Assembly (NCBI GenBank): GCA_902792855.1 | Contig: CADBBP010000031.1 | Span: 1 to 47,858 of the forward strand | Source of the DNA: an uncultured Prevotellaceae bacterium | GTDB lineage: Bacteria > Bacteroidota > Bacteroidia > Bacteroidales > Bacteroidaceae | DNA length: 47,858 bases | Direction of reading: 5' to 3' | In this document: positions 1 through 7,188 of the stretch, piece after piece | Layout: each line of letters begins with the position of its first letter | Numbering within the stretch: the stretch's first letter is position 1 | Notes under the pieces: generated by a model | Database searches by the model: none | What the model saw: the letters and a program-made list of their open reading frames with translations, nothing else | Told to the model about the DNA's origin: nothing | Translations under genes and position numbers: made by a program

Positions 1-1142
1 GTCTCGCGGTTGCGGTCCTCCGCCCGTTGCCAGAAGAGGCGCTCGTCGTTGCCGAGGAAGGGGGCGCTCTCCATCTGGCTCTGATGCTTGAGGATGGCGT
101 TGCGCTTCTCGCGGAGTTCCTCCGGACTCATGGGCACAGCCATTTCAATGTCGGCAATGTCCCATTCCGCCCAGGCACCGCGGTACATCCACACGCGGCA
201 TTCGTCGAGCCATCCGGCTTTTATTTGTTTTTCCTCGTCGATGGCTGCCAGCACGGCGTCGGTGCATTTCCTGTGTGTGCCGTGCGGGTCGGCCAGGTCG
301 GCCGCCACATAGATTTGGTGTGGCTGGATGGTGGTCAAAAGTTGCTGGATGGGGCGCACGTCCTTCTCCGACATGGGGAGTTTCTCGATGGCTCCGGTCT
401 CATAGAAGGGCAGGTCGAGGAAATGGATGTGGTCGCCGGGGATGTTGTTGTATGCGCAGGCCAGTCGTGCCTCGCCACGGCGGATGAGGCCTTTCAGTGT
501 CAGCACCTCCGGGATGTCGGCCATCACGGGAGGCAATGGCGTGGGGTGCAAGTATTTGTTGTCACCGTATGCTTCCAGTTCCGCCTCTTGTTTCTTTTGC
601 ATGAATTGCTTCACTTGGTGGTAGGTGTGGCTGATGACTTCGTCGGTGTTGTTGGCGAAGAGGTGGTTGAAGCCGTTGATGAAATGCATGAAACGGGTGA
701 CCTCGTCATCGTTGACGGCGATGTCGCCACTTGTCTGATAGGCCACGTGAACGTCATTGCCTTGCTGGATGAGACGGCGGATGGTGCCGCCCATGGAGAT
801 GACATCGTCGTCGGGATGGGGGGAGAACACCACGACGCGCTTGGGGAAGGGCTTGGAACGCTCGGGGCGGAAGGTGTCGTCGGAGTTGGGCTTGCCACCC
901 GGCCATCCGGTGATGGTGTGCTGCAACTCGTTGAACACCTCGATGTTGACGAGGCCAGCAGAGCCGAACTGCTCCACCCAGTGACGCATGCCATGTTCTA
1001 CATAGTCCTTGGTGGACAATTTCAAGAGGGGCTTGCCGGTGAGGCGGCACAATTCTACTACTTCCCGGCGCAGCTTGTGCTCCGGCATCGTGATGGTGGA
1101 GGTGAGGTTGAGGTTCATAAATGGTGGGGCTTTACGCTTCAT
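1..1142 (-). CDS. PIG-L (LmbE-like) deacetylase, C-terminal half of a NagB-like protein (3' end outside window)
   Basis: The protein matches the C-terminal half of the long Bacteroidota NagB proteins, which have an N-terminal glucosamine-6-phosphate deaminase domain followed by a PIG-L/LmbE hydrolase domain. Visible marks are an ITGWPGGKPNSDDTFRPER segment, the zinc-binding HPDDD motif at about residues 109-113 and a later DPHGTHR motif. The deaminase domain (about 300 residues in full-length homologs) is absent: the short N-terminus, which resembles the NagB N-terminal tag (MNLNLTST), runs straight into the linker before PIG-L. Start is ATG at 1142, or in frame ATG at 1118, which fits the family tag better. 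A weak promoter-like TAATTTG lies at 1162-1156. The frame is open to the window edge; about 30 residues are probably missing. Likely substrate is an N-acetylated sugar, by family only. Confidence 0.8.
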   Translation of the reverse strand, partial: MKRKAPPFMNLNLTSTITMPEHKLRREVVELCRLTGKPLLKLSTKDYVEHGMRHWVEQFGSAGLVNIEVFNELQHTITGWPGGKPNSDDTFRPERSKPFPKRVVVFSPHPDDDVISMGGTIRRLIQQGNDVHVAYQTSGDIAVNDDEVTRFMHFINGFNHLFANNTDEVISHTYHQVKQFMQKKQEAELEAYGDNKYLHPTPLPPVMADIPEVLTLKGLIRRGEARLACAYNNIPGDHIHFLDLPFYETGAIEKLPMSEKDVRPIQQLLTTIQPHQIYVAADLADPHGTHRKCTDAVLAAIDEEKQIKAGWLDECRVWMYRGAWAEWDIADIEMAVPMSPEELREKRNAILKHQSQMESAPFLGNDERLFWQRAEDRNRE

Positions 1143-1199
1143 ATTGTACGTAGCGCAAATTACGTCATTTTTTGTCAAACCCCCAAATTATTTCCCGCT

Positions 1200-1305
1200 T
1201 TTTTCGGCTTTCGCATGATAATCGGTTGCCCTTCTTCAGCCTGTCCTTCCTCTCGTAGTTCTACACGTTGGTCTGCTGGGTGGAGGTGGTGCGGCTGTCG
1301 CCGTA
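1200..1305 (-). pseudogene. Possible coding relic, unidentified
   Basis: On the minus strand this stretch reads as plausible protein (YGDSRTTSTQQTNV, stop, NYERKDRLKKGNRL) with one in-frame TAG, GC-rich like neighbouring genes although it lies between genes. It could be the remains of a gene eroded next to the secreted hypothetical protein. The family is not recognised and the stretch is short, so chance cannot be excluded. The rest of 1143-1322 shows nothing else. Confidence 0.2.
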
Positions 1306-1322
1306 TATCAACAGAATTCATT

Positions 1323-2333
1323 TCAATTCCAATGTCTTTTGGTCCATTCAATGGAATCGTACTCGATGCGTCTGATGAGACCAGCTAAATTGATTTCCAC
1401 GATTTTCTGCATGAGTTTGGGCCATCCGTTGAAGAAATAGCAATACTGCTCGTGTGTGGTGGACGTCATCCCTTCTTTTTTGTCAGTGAGAGCCTCATTC
1501 GTAAATTTTTTCACGCTGTCGGTGACCTCTCCAGTGAGAAACACGTTCAAGGTGGTGCTGAGCAGGTCTTTCACGTCGTCGCCTGATAGCTGCATTTCGG
1601 TACGGGCGTTTACGACATAGTCGTCTTCAAAGTCGTATTCGTCCTTGGGAACAGGGTAGAAAGACTCAATGCGAGAATGTGTGGGGTATCCTGTCTCGGA
1701 TATGTCATCGCTCTCTACCGGCTCCATGGTCACTTCGTTTCCATGCAGCCCGAAGAGCATGTCAAGTTCGTCGAATTGCTCCTTTATGCCGTCTTCCGTT
1801 GAGCATAACATGAGTGTCAGGCTTTCCAGTTGCTTGCGCGGCATCACGCTGTCCAGTGCCGGTAAAGAGGCATAGAGACTGTCGAAGACCGTTACATAAC
1901 TCTTTTTGAGCACATCACGAATCTCGCGCCAGTTCTCAATATGCTGCACGCTTCCGAGTTCGTCGGTGGTGAATCGGCAACGGAGGTCTTTTATGTCTTT
2001 CCACAGCAATGAGGCCATCCGCATCTGGTAATCGTTGTCGATGTCGTTTATTTCACACGACACAGGGATAAGTTCCATTTTATAGCCGTTAGCAGTGGAG
2101 TCCGTAACGACAATCATGAATTTCTCTGTGATTTCACTGCGTTGAGTCGTATCTTTCTCGGCAATCTTCATCTTTCCCTGAACACGTTGATACTCCATGG
2201 TATCGTTTTTGCAGAAATAGCCGATGACGGCGATGGTGGAGTCTTCTTTCTCGTTATTTTGCAGTGTCTTCATCTGGGCGTGAACCGTCATTGACAGGAT
2301 GGCCAGAAAGACAATAGTTAAAAACTTTTTCAT
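1323..2333 (-). CDS. Secreted hypothetical protein
   Basis: A 336-residue protein with a clear Sec signal peptide: a basic start (MKKF), a hydrophobic core and an AQ cleavage region near residue 20. The mature part is rich in acidic residues and has no motif I recognise. It contains a tract rich in Asp, Glu and Tyr (EYDFEDDYV, about residues 231-239) and no second transmembrane segment, so it is probably periplasmic or surface exposed. It stands alone between the PIG-L gene and trpS, all on the minus strand; no TAnnTTTG box is obvious upstream. Codon use is less GC-rich than in trpS or ddh, which is common for lineage-specific secreted proteins. Function unknown. Confidence 0.75.
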   Translation of the reverse strand: MKKFLTIVFLAILSMTVHAQMKTLQNNEKEDSTIAVIGYFCKNDTMEYQRVQGKMKIAEKDTTQRSEITEKFMIVVTDSTANGYKMELIPVSCEINDIDNDYQMRMASLLWKDIKDLRCRFTTDELGSVQHIENWREIRDVLKKSYVTVFDSLYASLPALDSVMPRKQLESLTLMLCSTEDGIKEQFDELDMLFGLHGNEVTMEPVESDDISETGYPTHSRIESFYPVPKDEYDFEDDYVVNARTEMQLSGDDVKDLLSTTLNVFLTGEVTDSVKKFTNEALTDKKEGMTSTTHEQYCYFFNGWPKLMQKIVEINLAGLIRRIEYDSIEWTKRHWN

Positions 2334-2412
2334 TTAATAATCGTTGGTTTGTAAAAGAATGCGGAGGTATGTCTTATCTTGATTATTCGTTTTGATTTTG
2401 CATACCAAAAGA

Positions 2413-2499
2413 GGGTGCGTCAAAAATACCGTGTTGATCGCCCTGGGCGAGAACCGGCGAGATGCGCGAAGCGCACTCCTAAATTTTTTTGACACACCC
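2413..2499. repeat. MITE-like element with terminal inverted repeats
   Basis: Imperfect terminal inverted repeats GGGTGCGTCAAAAAT (2413-2427) and, inverted at 2483-2499, GGGTGTGTCAAAAAAAT enclose about 55 bp. Inside is a hairpin TGCGC-gaa-GCGCA (2463-2475). The element sits just downstream of trpS. Similar GGGTGTGTCAAA ends occur on small non-autonomous elements in Bacteroidota (from memory). It could also act as the trpS terminator. Confidence 0.45.
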
Positions 2500-2526
2500 C
2501 CCTTGCAAACAAAATTATGTTAGGTA

Positions 2527-3516
2527 TCATCCCACTCTGAAGCCGATGATGCGCCTCACCTCCTTGATGGTGGCCAGTGCGCTCTCGCGGGCACGTTCGG
2601 CACCCTCGCGGGCGATGCGGTCGAGCAGTTCGCGGTTGGAACTGTACTCCATGATGCGCTCGCGGATGGGAGCGATGGTCTTCACCAGGTTGGATGCTAT
2701 CTCCTTTTTCAGGTCTCCGTACCGCAGTGTGCAGTCGTTCCATTTCTCGTCGTAATAGCGGTAGGCCTCCTCGTTGGCGCACAGCAGGAGGAAGGTGAAG
2801 AGGTTCTCGATAATTTCCGGACGCTCGCTGTTGGGTGTCTGCGGCCCCAGGTCGGTGACGGCCTTCATCACTTTCTTGGTGATGGTCTTGTCGTCGTCGC
2901 GCAGGTAGATGCAGTTGCCTTCGCTCTTGCCCATCTTGCCCGTGCCGTCGAGGCCCGGCACCTTCACCGCCTTTTCGGCGAAGTAGAAATTCTGTGGCTC
3001 GGGGAAGAACTCCACCCCGTAGATGTTGTTGAACCTCCTTGCGCATTTGCGTGCCATTTCCATGTTCTGCTCCTGGTCCTTTCCCACCGGCACCTTGTTG
3101 GCCCTGTGCTGCAGGATGTCGGCGGCCATGAGGGTGGGGTAGGTGAGCAAGCCGGCGTTGACGTTGTTGGGTTGCTTGCGGGCCTTCTCCTTGAAGGTGG
3201 TGACGCGCTCAAGTTCGCCCAAGTACATGTTCATGTTGAGGAAGAGGTAAAGTTCGAGGGTCTCCTTCACGTCGCTTTGTATGTAGATGGGGGCTTTCTT
3301 GGGGTCGAGGCCGCAGGCGAGGTATTCAGCCAGGATGATTCTGGCACTTTCTTGGATGTCTCCCGGCTTGGGGTGGGTCGTCAGGCTATGCCAGTCGGCG
3401 ATGAAAAACATGCAGTCGTATTCGTCTTGCATTTTCACAAAACTCTTCACCGCGCCATAGTAGTTGCCAAGGTGAAGGTTGCCAGTGGGCCTGATGCCGC
3501 TTACTACTTTTTCCAT
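2527..3516 (-). CDS. trpS: Tryptophanyl-tRNA synthetase
   Basis: Class I aminoacyl-tRNA synthetase that charges tRNA-Trp with tryptophan in the cytoplasm. The 329-residue length is normal for bacterial TrpRS. The HIGH-type motif is HLGN at residues 15-18 (in PTGNLHLGNYYG), and the KMSKS-type loop is KMGKS at residues 194-198, a variant common in TrpRS. The segment VPVGKDQEQNMEMAR is also typical. The gene is monocistronic: its own -7 box lies at 3548-3555 and a hairpin separates it from ddh upstream. The MITE-like repeat follows its stop codon. Identification is firm. Confidence 0.96.
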   Translation of the reverse strand: MEKVVSGIRPTGNLHLGNYYGAVKSFVKMQDEYDCMFFIADWHSLTTHPKPGDIQESARIILAEYLACGLDPKKAPIYIQSDVKETLELYLFLNMNMYLGELERVTTFKEKARKQPNNVNAGLLTYPTLMAADILQHRANKVPVGKDQEQNMEMARKCARRFNNIYGVEFFPEPQNFYFAEKAVKVPGLDGTGKMGKSEGNCIYLRDDDKTITKKVMKAVTDLGPQTPNSERPEIIENLFTFLLLCANEEAYRYYDEKWNDCTLRYGDLKKEIASNLVKTIAPIRERIMEYSSNRELLDRIAREGAERARESALATIKEVRRIIGFRVG

Positions 3517-3547
3517 TGTCTTTTCTCTTGTTTTTTTGTTTCGGCTG

Positions 3548-3555
3548 CAAAATTA
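3548..3555 (-). promoter_or_regulatory. trpS promoter -7 box
   Basis: Perfect TAATTTTG (Bacteroidota consensus TAnnTTTG), giving a leader of about 28 nt before the trpS ATG. The -33 region is weak. Confidence 0.6.
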
Positions 3556-3612
3556 CATCAATTTCGTGAAATAAGGCACAAAAAGTGACCATTTCTTCTT
3601 TTTCCTGCTATT

Positions 3613-3650
3613 ATCTCAAAGGGGCATCCATTTGGATGCCCCTTTGAGAT
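3613..3650 (-). terminator. Hairpin terminator downstream of ddh
   Basis: A perfect 17-bp inverted repeat (ATCTCAAAGGGGCATCC and its complement) around a 4-nt loop, 20 bp after the ddh stop codon. No U-tract follows on the minus strand, so termination is inferred from position and stem strength. Confidence 0.6.
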
Positions 3651-3669
3651 GAAAATAGGTGATAACGTT

Positions 3670-4569
3670 TTACACCAAGTGGCTGATGAGGCTTTCGCGG
3701 TCTCCTGGCAGCATGTCGATGACCGGCAGCTCTATCATGGTGTAGCATCCGGGCTGTTGGCGCATGGATGCCCTGGCCACGTTGACGAGCACCTGTCCGG
3801 TGAGTGCCGGGTTGTTGATGCTCATGTTGAACTCCAGCCGTTGGTTTTGGGTTTGTCCGCTCACGCCCTTGCGCACCAGATTGACGCCATGGCCCATGTC
3901 TTTCACCTCGTCCACGGAGTCCACGGCGAAGACGTGGGTCTCGTCATTGGCGAAATAGGGGTCTGCCTTGATGGCAGCTGTCACCTCGTCGAGCGAGGCA
4001 CCCTCCTCCAGTTCCACATACACCATGCGGCGGTGTAGTCCCTCGCCCTTGGGTATGGTCATGGAGAGGGCGTTTTTCACGCCAGCCTTGGAGCGCACGC
4101 ACACGGAGTGGCCCATCGACATGCCAGGGCCGAAGTTGGTGTACGACAGTCCCTTGGGAGCAAGGCTCTGCATCAGTGTGCGCACGATGCTGTCGCTTCC
4201 CGGGTCCCATCCTGCGGCGATGACCGACACGGTGCCCGTCTCCTTGTTGATGGGAGTGAGTGCGGCACGGTAGTCGAGGATGCTCGTGTGGATGTCGAAG
4301 CTGTCCACCGTGTTGATGCCCAAGGGCAGTATTTTCCGGGCGTACTCCTCGCAGCTGCGGGTGGGTGTGGCGAGGATGGCCACATCGACATCCTTTAGTT
4401 CGGTGATGTCCTTCACCACCTCATAGGGTGCGAGTTCTGCGGGCTTGTCGATGCTGCCGTTGCGGCGCACCACGCCGGCAATCTCGAAGTCGGGGGCGGC
4501 CTCCAAGGCTTGGATGGTGAATTTGCCAATGTTGCCGTAGCCTACTACGGCGGCTCTGATCTTTTTCAT
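3670..4569 (-). CDS. ddh: meso-Diaminopimelate D-dehydrogenase
   Basis: NADPH-dependent enzyme that reductively aminates L-2-amino-6-oxopimelate (from tetrahydrodipicolinate) directly to meso-DAP, giving one-step DAP synthesis for peptidoglycan and lysine. The 299-residue length is slightly shorter than other DapDH proteins. The Rossmann motif GYGNIG is at residues 10-15. Family landmarks include SFDIHTS, AAGWDPGSDS and GPGMSMGHS, which carry substrate-binding residues in known DapDH. The start ATG is at 4569, followed by KKIRAAVVGYG as in homologs. It has its own promoter (4650-4657) and a strong hairpin downstream, so it is probably a single-gene unit. Confidence 0.95.
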   Translation of the reverse strand: MKKIRAAVVGYGNIGKFTIQALEAAPDFEIAGVVRRNGSIDKPAELAPYEVVKDITELKDVDVAILATPTRSCEEYARKILPLGINTVDSFDIHTSILDYRAALTPINKETGTVSVIAAGWDPGSDSIVRTLMQSLAPKGLSYTNFGPGMSMGHSVCVRSKAGVKNALSMTIPKGEGLHRRMVYVELEEGASLDEVTAAIKADPYFANDETHVFAVDSVDEVKDMGHGVNLVRKGVSGQTQNQRLEFNMSINNPALTGQVLVNVARASMRQQPGCYTMIELPVIDMLPGDRESLISHLV

Positions 4570-4649
4570 GTGGGTGATAATGATTATTGTTATGAATGAT
4601 TTTTCTTGTGATTACTATTGTTTTGCAACTTAATTTCCTTTTCGGGTTG

Positions 4650-4657
4650 CAAAATTA
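4650..4657 (-). promoter_or_regulatory. ddh promoter -7 box
   Basis: TAATTTTG matches TAnnTTTG and lies about 80 bp upstream of the ddh ATG. It gives a relatively long leader; no clear -33 box. Confidence 0.5.
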
Positions 4658-4733
4658 CACATTTTTGCCGAATTGCCTTACAAAATGACAACTTTTTTTG
4701 AATTTTTTAAAACTATGTGGCCTGACGTGACTT

Positions 4734-4838
4734 TTCAGCGATTATTTTTTCAACACGAATTTCCACGAATTGGACAGAAATTTTTCCATGAAATGGACAT
4801 AAATTATAAGTTTTTCCCATTTTTTGAACCGCTATGAG
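4734..4838. repeat. Dispersed intergenic repeat, copy A
   Basis: Shares with 23272-23429 an ordered set of blocks: TTCAGCGA, then TTTTTTCAACACGAATTTCC extending to ACGAATT, then an A/T-rich AAATTTTT stretch, and finally CCCATTTTTTGAAC followed by GCTATGAG. It lies between ddh and gluQ. Together with the ddh promoter and the gluQ -7 box it accounts for most of the 324-bp gap 4570-4893. Confidence 0.7.
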
Positions 4839-4881
4839 AAAAAATTAACGTATAATTATATGGTAAATCTATGTTTTATGG

Positions 4882-4889
4882 TATCTTTG
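4882..4889 (+). promoter_or_regulatory. gluQ promoter -7 box, almost touching the start codon
   Basis: TATCTTTG fits TAnnTTTG and ends only 4 nt before the ATG at 4894, so transcription would start at or next to the start codon (leaderless mRNA). No convincing -33 box is visible. Confidence 0.5.
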
Positions 4890-4893
4890 TACT

Positions 4894-5835
4894 ATGAAAG
4901 AAGACAAGACGGTCGAAGGGCAAAGCAGCAGTGTCATCCGTGGTCGCTTCGCCCCCTCACCCACGGGGCGCATGCACCTTGGCAATATGTTTTGTGCGCT
5001 CCTCTCCTGGCTCTCGGCCAAGAGCCAAGGGGGAGACTGGCTTCTGCGCATAGAAGACCTCGACCCGGGGCGCTCGCGACCGGAGCATGCCGCCATGCTG
5101 ATGGACGACCTGCAATGGCTTGGGCTGGAGTGGGATGGCGAACCAGTGTGGCAGAGCCGGCGCTTCGACCTTTACGAGCATTATTTCAAACTGTTGCAGC
5201 AGCGGGGGCTTACCTATCCCTGCTATTGCACACGTGCCGACCTGCTCGCCACCCAGGCTCCCCACGAGAGCGACGGACGGGTGGTGTATAAGGGCACCTG
5301 CCGCAACCTCCCCCCGCAGCCCGGTCGTCAGGGAGCCACCCGCCTGAAGGTTCCTGACAGCGACATCACCTTCATCGATGGCCATTACGGCTCCCACACC
5401 GTCAACCTCGCCCGGCATGTGGGCGACTTCATCATCCGCCGCAAGGATGGCGCTTGGGCCTACCAGTTGGCCGTGGTGGTCGATGATGCGCTGACGGGTG
5501 TCACGGAGGTGGTGCGGGGGCGCGACTTGCTCCTCTCCACGCCCCAGCAGATGCATGTGGCTCAGTTGCTCGGTTTTCCCACGATGCGCTTCACCCACCA
5601 TCCATTGCTTTGCAACGGCGAGGGGCAGCGGCTCTCCAAGCGCGACAAGAGCCTTGACATGGGATGCCTGAGGCAGCGTTTCACCCCCCGCCAACTCACA
5701 GGATGGCTCGCTTTCCTGGCCGGCATCGTCCCTGCGCCCGATGCCGTCAGCCTCCCTGAACTGCTGCCATTGTTCCAATGGGAGAAGGTGCCTTGTGCCG
5801 ACATCATCCTCAAAAATCCACCCTCCATGCTATAA
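4894..5835 (+). CDS. gluQ: Glutamyl-Q tRNA(Asp) synthetase
   Basis: A GluRS paralog lacking the anticodon-binding domain; the family attaches glutamate to the queuosine base in the anticodon of tRNA-Asp. The 313-residue length fits YadB/GluQ rather than full GluRS (about 500). FAPSPTGRMHLGN carries the HIGH-like motif at residues 28-31. Zinc ligands are visible as C110, C112, Y132 and C136. The KMSKS-equivalent is LSKRD at residues 247-251. No in-frame alternative start fits: the next Met is inside the HIGH motif, so ATG 4894 is used despite the promoter lying only 4 nt upstream. Its 3' end is duplicated after the next gene. Confidence 0.92.
   Translation: MKEDKTVEGQSSSVIRGRFAPSPTGRMHLGNMFCALLSWLSAKSQGGDWLLRIEDLDPGRSRPEHAAMLMDDLQWLGLEWDGEPVWQSRRFDLYEHYFKLLQQRGLTYPCYCTRADLLATQAPHESDGRVVYKGTCRNLPPQPGRQGATRLKVPDSDITFIDGHYGSHTVNLARHVGDFIIRRKDGAWAYQLAVVVDDALTGVTEVVRGRDLLLSTPQQMHVAQLLGFPTMRFTHHPLLCNGEGQRLSKRDKSLDMGCLRQRFTPRQLTGWLAFLAGIVPAPDAVSLPELLPLFQWEKVPCADIILKNPPSML
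5805..5835 (+). repeat. 31-bp direct repeat, left copy (gluQ 3' end)
   Basis: The last 31 bp of gluQ, including its stop codon, recur at 7106-7136 with one mismatch; the first 26 bp are identical. The two copies bracket the AAA ATPase gene. Confidence 0.9.
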
Positions 5836-5875
5836 TTTTCCCTCTTTTTGCCTACTTTCACCGATTGAAAGCAAA

Positions 5876-5920
5876 AAAGTAACAACTTTGTTAGTAATAA
5901 ACTTGTTAGTAACAACTTTG
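5876..5920. repeat. Three tandem 15-bp units upstream of the ATPase gene
   Basis: Units AAAGTAACAACTTTG (5876-5890), TTAGTAATAAACTTG (5891-5905) and TTAGTAACAACTTTG (5906-5920). The first is itself an inverted repeat (AAAGT-aaca-ACTTT). They end 5 bp before the -7 box and supply the -33 region, so they could be an operator. Confidence 0.75.
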
Positions 5921-5925
5921 TTTCA

Positions 5926-5933
5926 TACCTTTG
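5926..5933 (+). promoter_or_regulatory. AAA ATPase promoter -7 box
   Basis: Perfect TACCTTTG, with TTG at 5903-5905 exactly 23 bp upstream. It overlaps the possible TTG start at 5931, which rules that start out and supports ATG 5964 with a leader of about 27 nt. Confidence 0.7.
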
Positions 5934-5963
5934 CATGCAGAAAACATCATAAGACAACTGAAT

Positions 5964-7094
5964 ATGGAAAATCCTTTCGTTTTTGGCAAAGCGGCCGAAG
6001 GTTCTTATTTTACTGATAGAAAGGAGGATGCCCGCCGCCTCACTGCCAATCTCACCCATGGAATCAATACTATTCTCATATCGCCTCGGCGATGGGGAAA
6101 GACCTCGCTTGTGAAAAAAGTTATCTCCGACATAGATAGTCCTGACATCAAAATCGTGTTTGTTGACGTCTTTCAATGCAAGTCAGAAAGTGAGTTTTAT
6201 CATGCTTTTGCCACAGCAGTGATCAAGCAGACCTCCTCAAAACTTGAGGAATGGGTGGAGATGGCCAAAACTTTCCTTTCCAATATCTCACCCAAATTTT
6301 CCTTTGGCTCAGATCCTCTGAATGATTTCTCACTTTCATTTGAATGGACTCCAGAAGATAATACGGCCTTTGACATTTTGCAATTGCCTCAAAAAATAGC
6401 CACAAAAAAAGGAGTTCGTTTGGTGGTTTGTTTGGATGAGTTTCAGCAAGTGGCAGACTTCTCCGACCCTGTGACATTTCAGAAAAAGCTCCGTTCGGTA
6501 TGGCAGCATCAGCAAGATGTAACATATTGTATGTTTGGTAGCAAGAAGCACCTTTTGGAGAACATCTTCAACGACAAGAGCATGCCCTTTTTCAAGTTTG
6601 GGGATATGATGTTTCTGAAAAAAATATCAACAGAGGAATGGGTGAGTTTTATTTGTGATAAGTTTCATTCGACAGGGAAGACCATCTCTCCTGAGCTGGC
6701 CGCTTGTATCTGCGAGACAGTGGACAATCTCTCTTCATACGTTCAACATCTCGCATGGATAATATGGTACAAGTCTGGCGATACTGTCACACGAAAAGAT
6801 GTAATGTCTTCCATAGACGACCTTTTGGAGCAAAACAAGGTCTTTTTCCAAAGAGAGGTGGAGTTGTTGTCGGAATTACAACTTAATTTCCTGCGTGCTG
6901 TTGCCAATGGTGTGAGCCAAGGTTTCAGCAGAAAGGATGTGATAAGGAAATATCGCCTGGAGTCGTCGGCAAATGTGAATTCCATTAAGAAATCTTTGCT
7001 CAAGAAAGATTTGATAGACATTGATGGACGGACCGTGACTTTCAATGACTCTATGTTCAAATTGTGGTTGAAACGCCAAAGATTCTATCTGTGA
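5964..7094 (+). CDS. AAA ATPase of the archaeal-type ATPase_2 family
   Basis: A 376-residue P-loop ATPase beginning MENPFVFGKA. The Walker A region is ISPRRWGKTS (about residues 39-48), the Walker B region VVCLDEFQQ (about 154-162). A C-terminal region (about residues 300-376) resembles a winged helix, as in other Bacteroidota ATP-binding proteins of this type, whose role is unclear. ATG 5964 is chosen because the promoter covers the earlier TTG. The gene is clearly more AT-rich than gluQ, ruvA and sprA on either side. It is bracketed by a 31-bp duplication of the gluQ 3' end and preceded by three 15-bp repeats. It looks like a recently acquired one-gene cassette; a defence or chromosome-maintenance role is possible but not shown. 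Confidence 0.85.
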   Translation: MENPFVFGKAAEGSYFTDRKEDARRLTANLTHGINTILISPRRWGKTSLVKKVISDIDSPDIKIVFVDVFQCKSESEFYHAFATAVIKQTSSKLEEWVEMAKTFLSNISPKFSFGSDPLNDFSLSFEWTPEDNTAFDILQLPQKIATKKGVRLVVCLDEFQQVADFSDPVTFQKKLRSVWQHQQDVTYCMFGSKKHLLENIFNDKSMPFFKFGDMMFLKKISTEEWVSFICDKFHSTGKTISPELAACICETVDNLSSYVQHLAWIIWYKSGDTVTRKDVMSSIDDLLEQNKVFFQREVELLSELQLNFLRAVANGVSQGFSRKDVIRKYRLESSANVNSIKKSLLKKDLIDIDGRTVTFNDSMFKLWLKRQRFYL

Positions 7095-7105
7095 CGAGAA
7101 CAAGG

Positions 7106-7136
7106 CATCCTCAAAAATCCACCCTCCATGCAATAA
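7106..7136 (+). repeat. 31-bp direct repeat, right copy
   Basis: A second copy of the gluQ 3' end, 11 bp after the ATPase stop codon. It probably marks the right edge of an insertion 1301 bp long (one repeat plus cargo). Confidence 0.9.
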
Positions 7137-7188
7137 ACCACCCACTTTTATCGTTATTCTATCGTATATATACGAAAAAAGGACAGAA

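Noticed and set aside
27-1388. A long open frame (453 codons) on the plus strand
   Set aside because: It is antisense to the PIG-L gene, whose minus-strand protein matches a known family over its whole length. The plus-strand frame is a by-product of GC-rich codon use.
5931-5963. TTG start for the AAA ATPase
   Set aside because: The TACCTTTG promoter box covers 5926-5933, so the TTG would lie at or before the transcription start. ATG 5964 begins the family-typical MENPFVFG.
5964-7094. Part of a known multi-gene phage defence system
   Set aside because: The ATPase stands alone, with no nuclease, methylase or second gene inside the duplicated borders. A defence role would be speculation.
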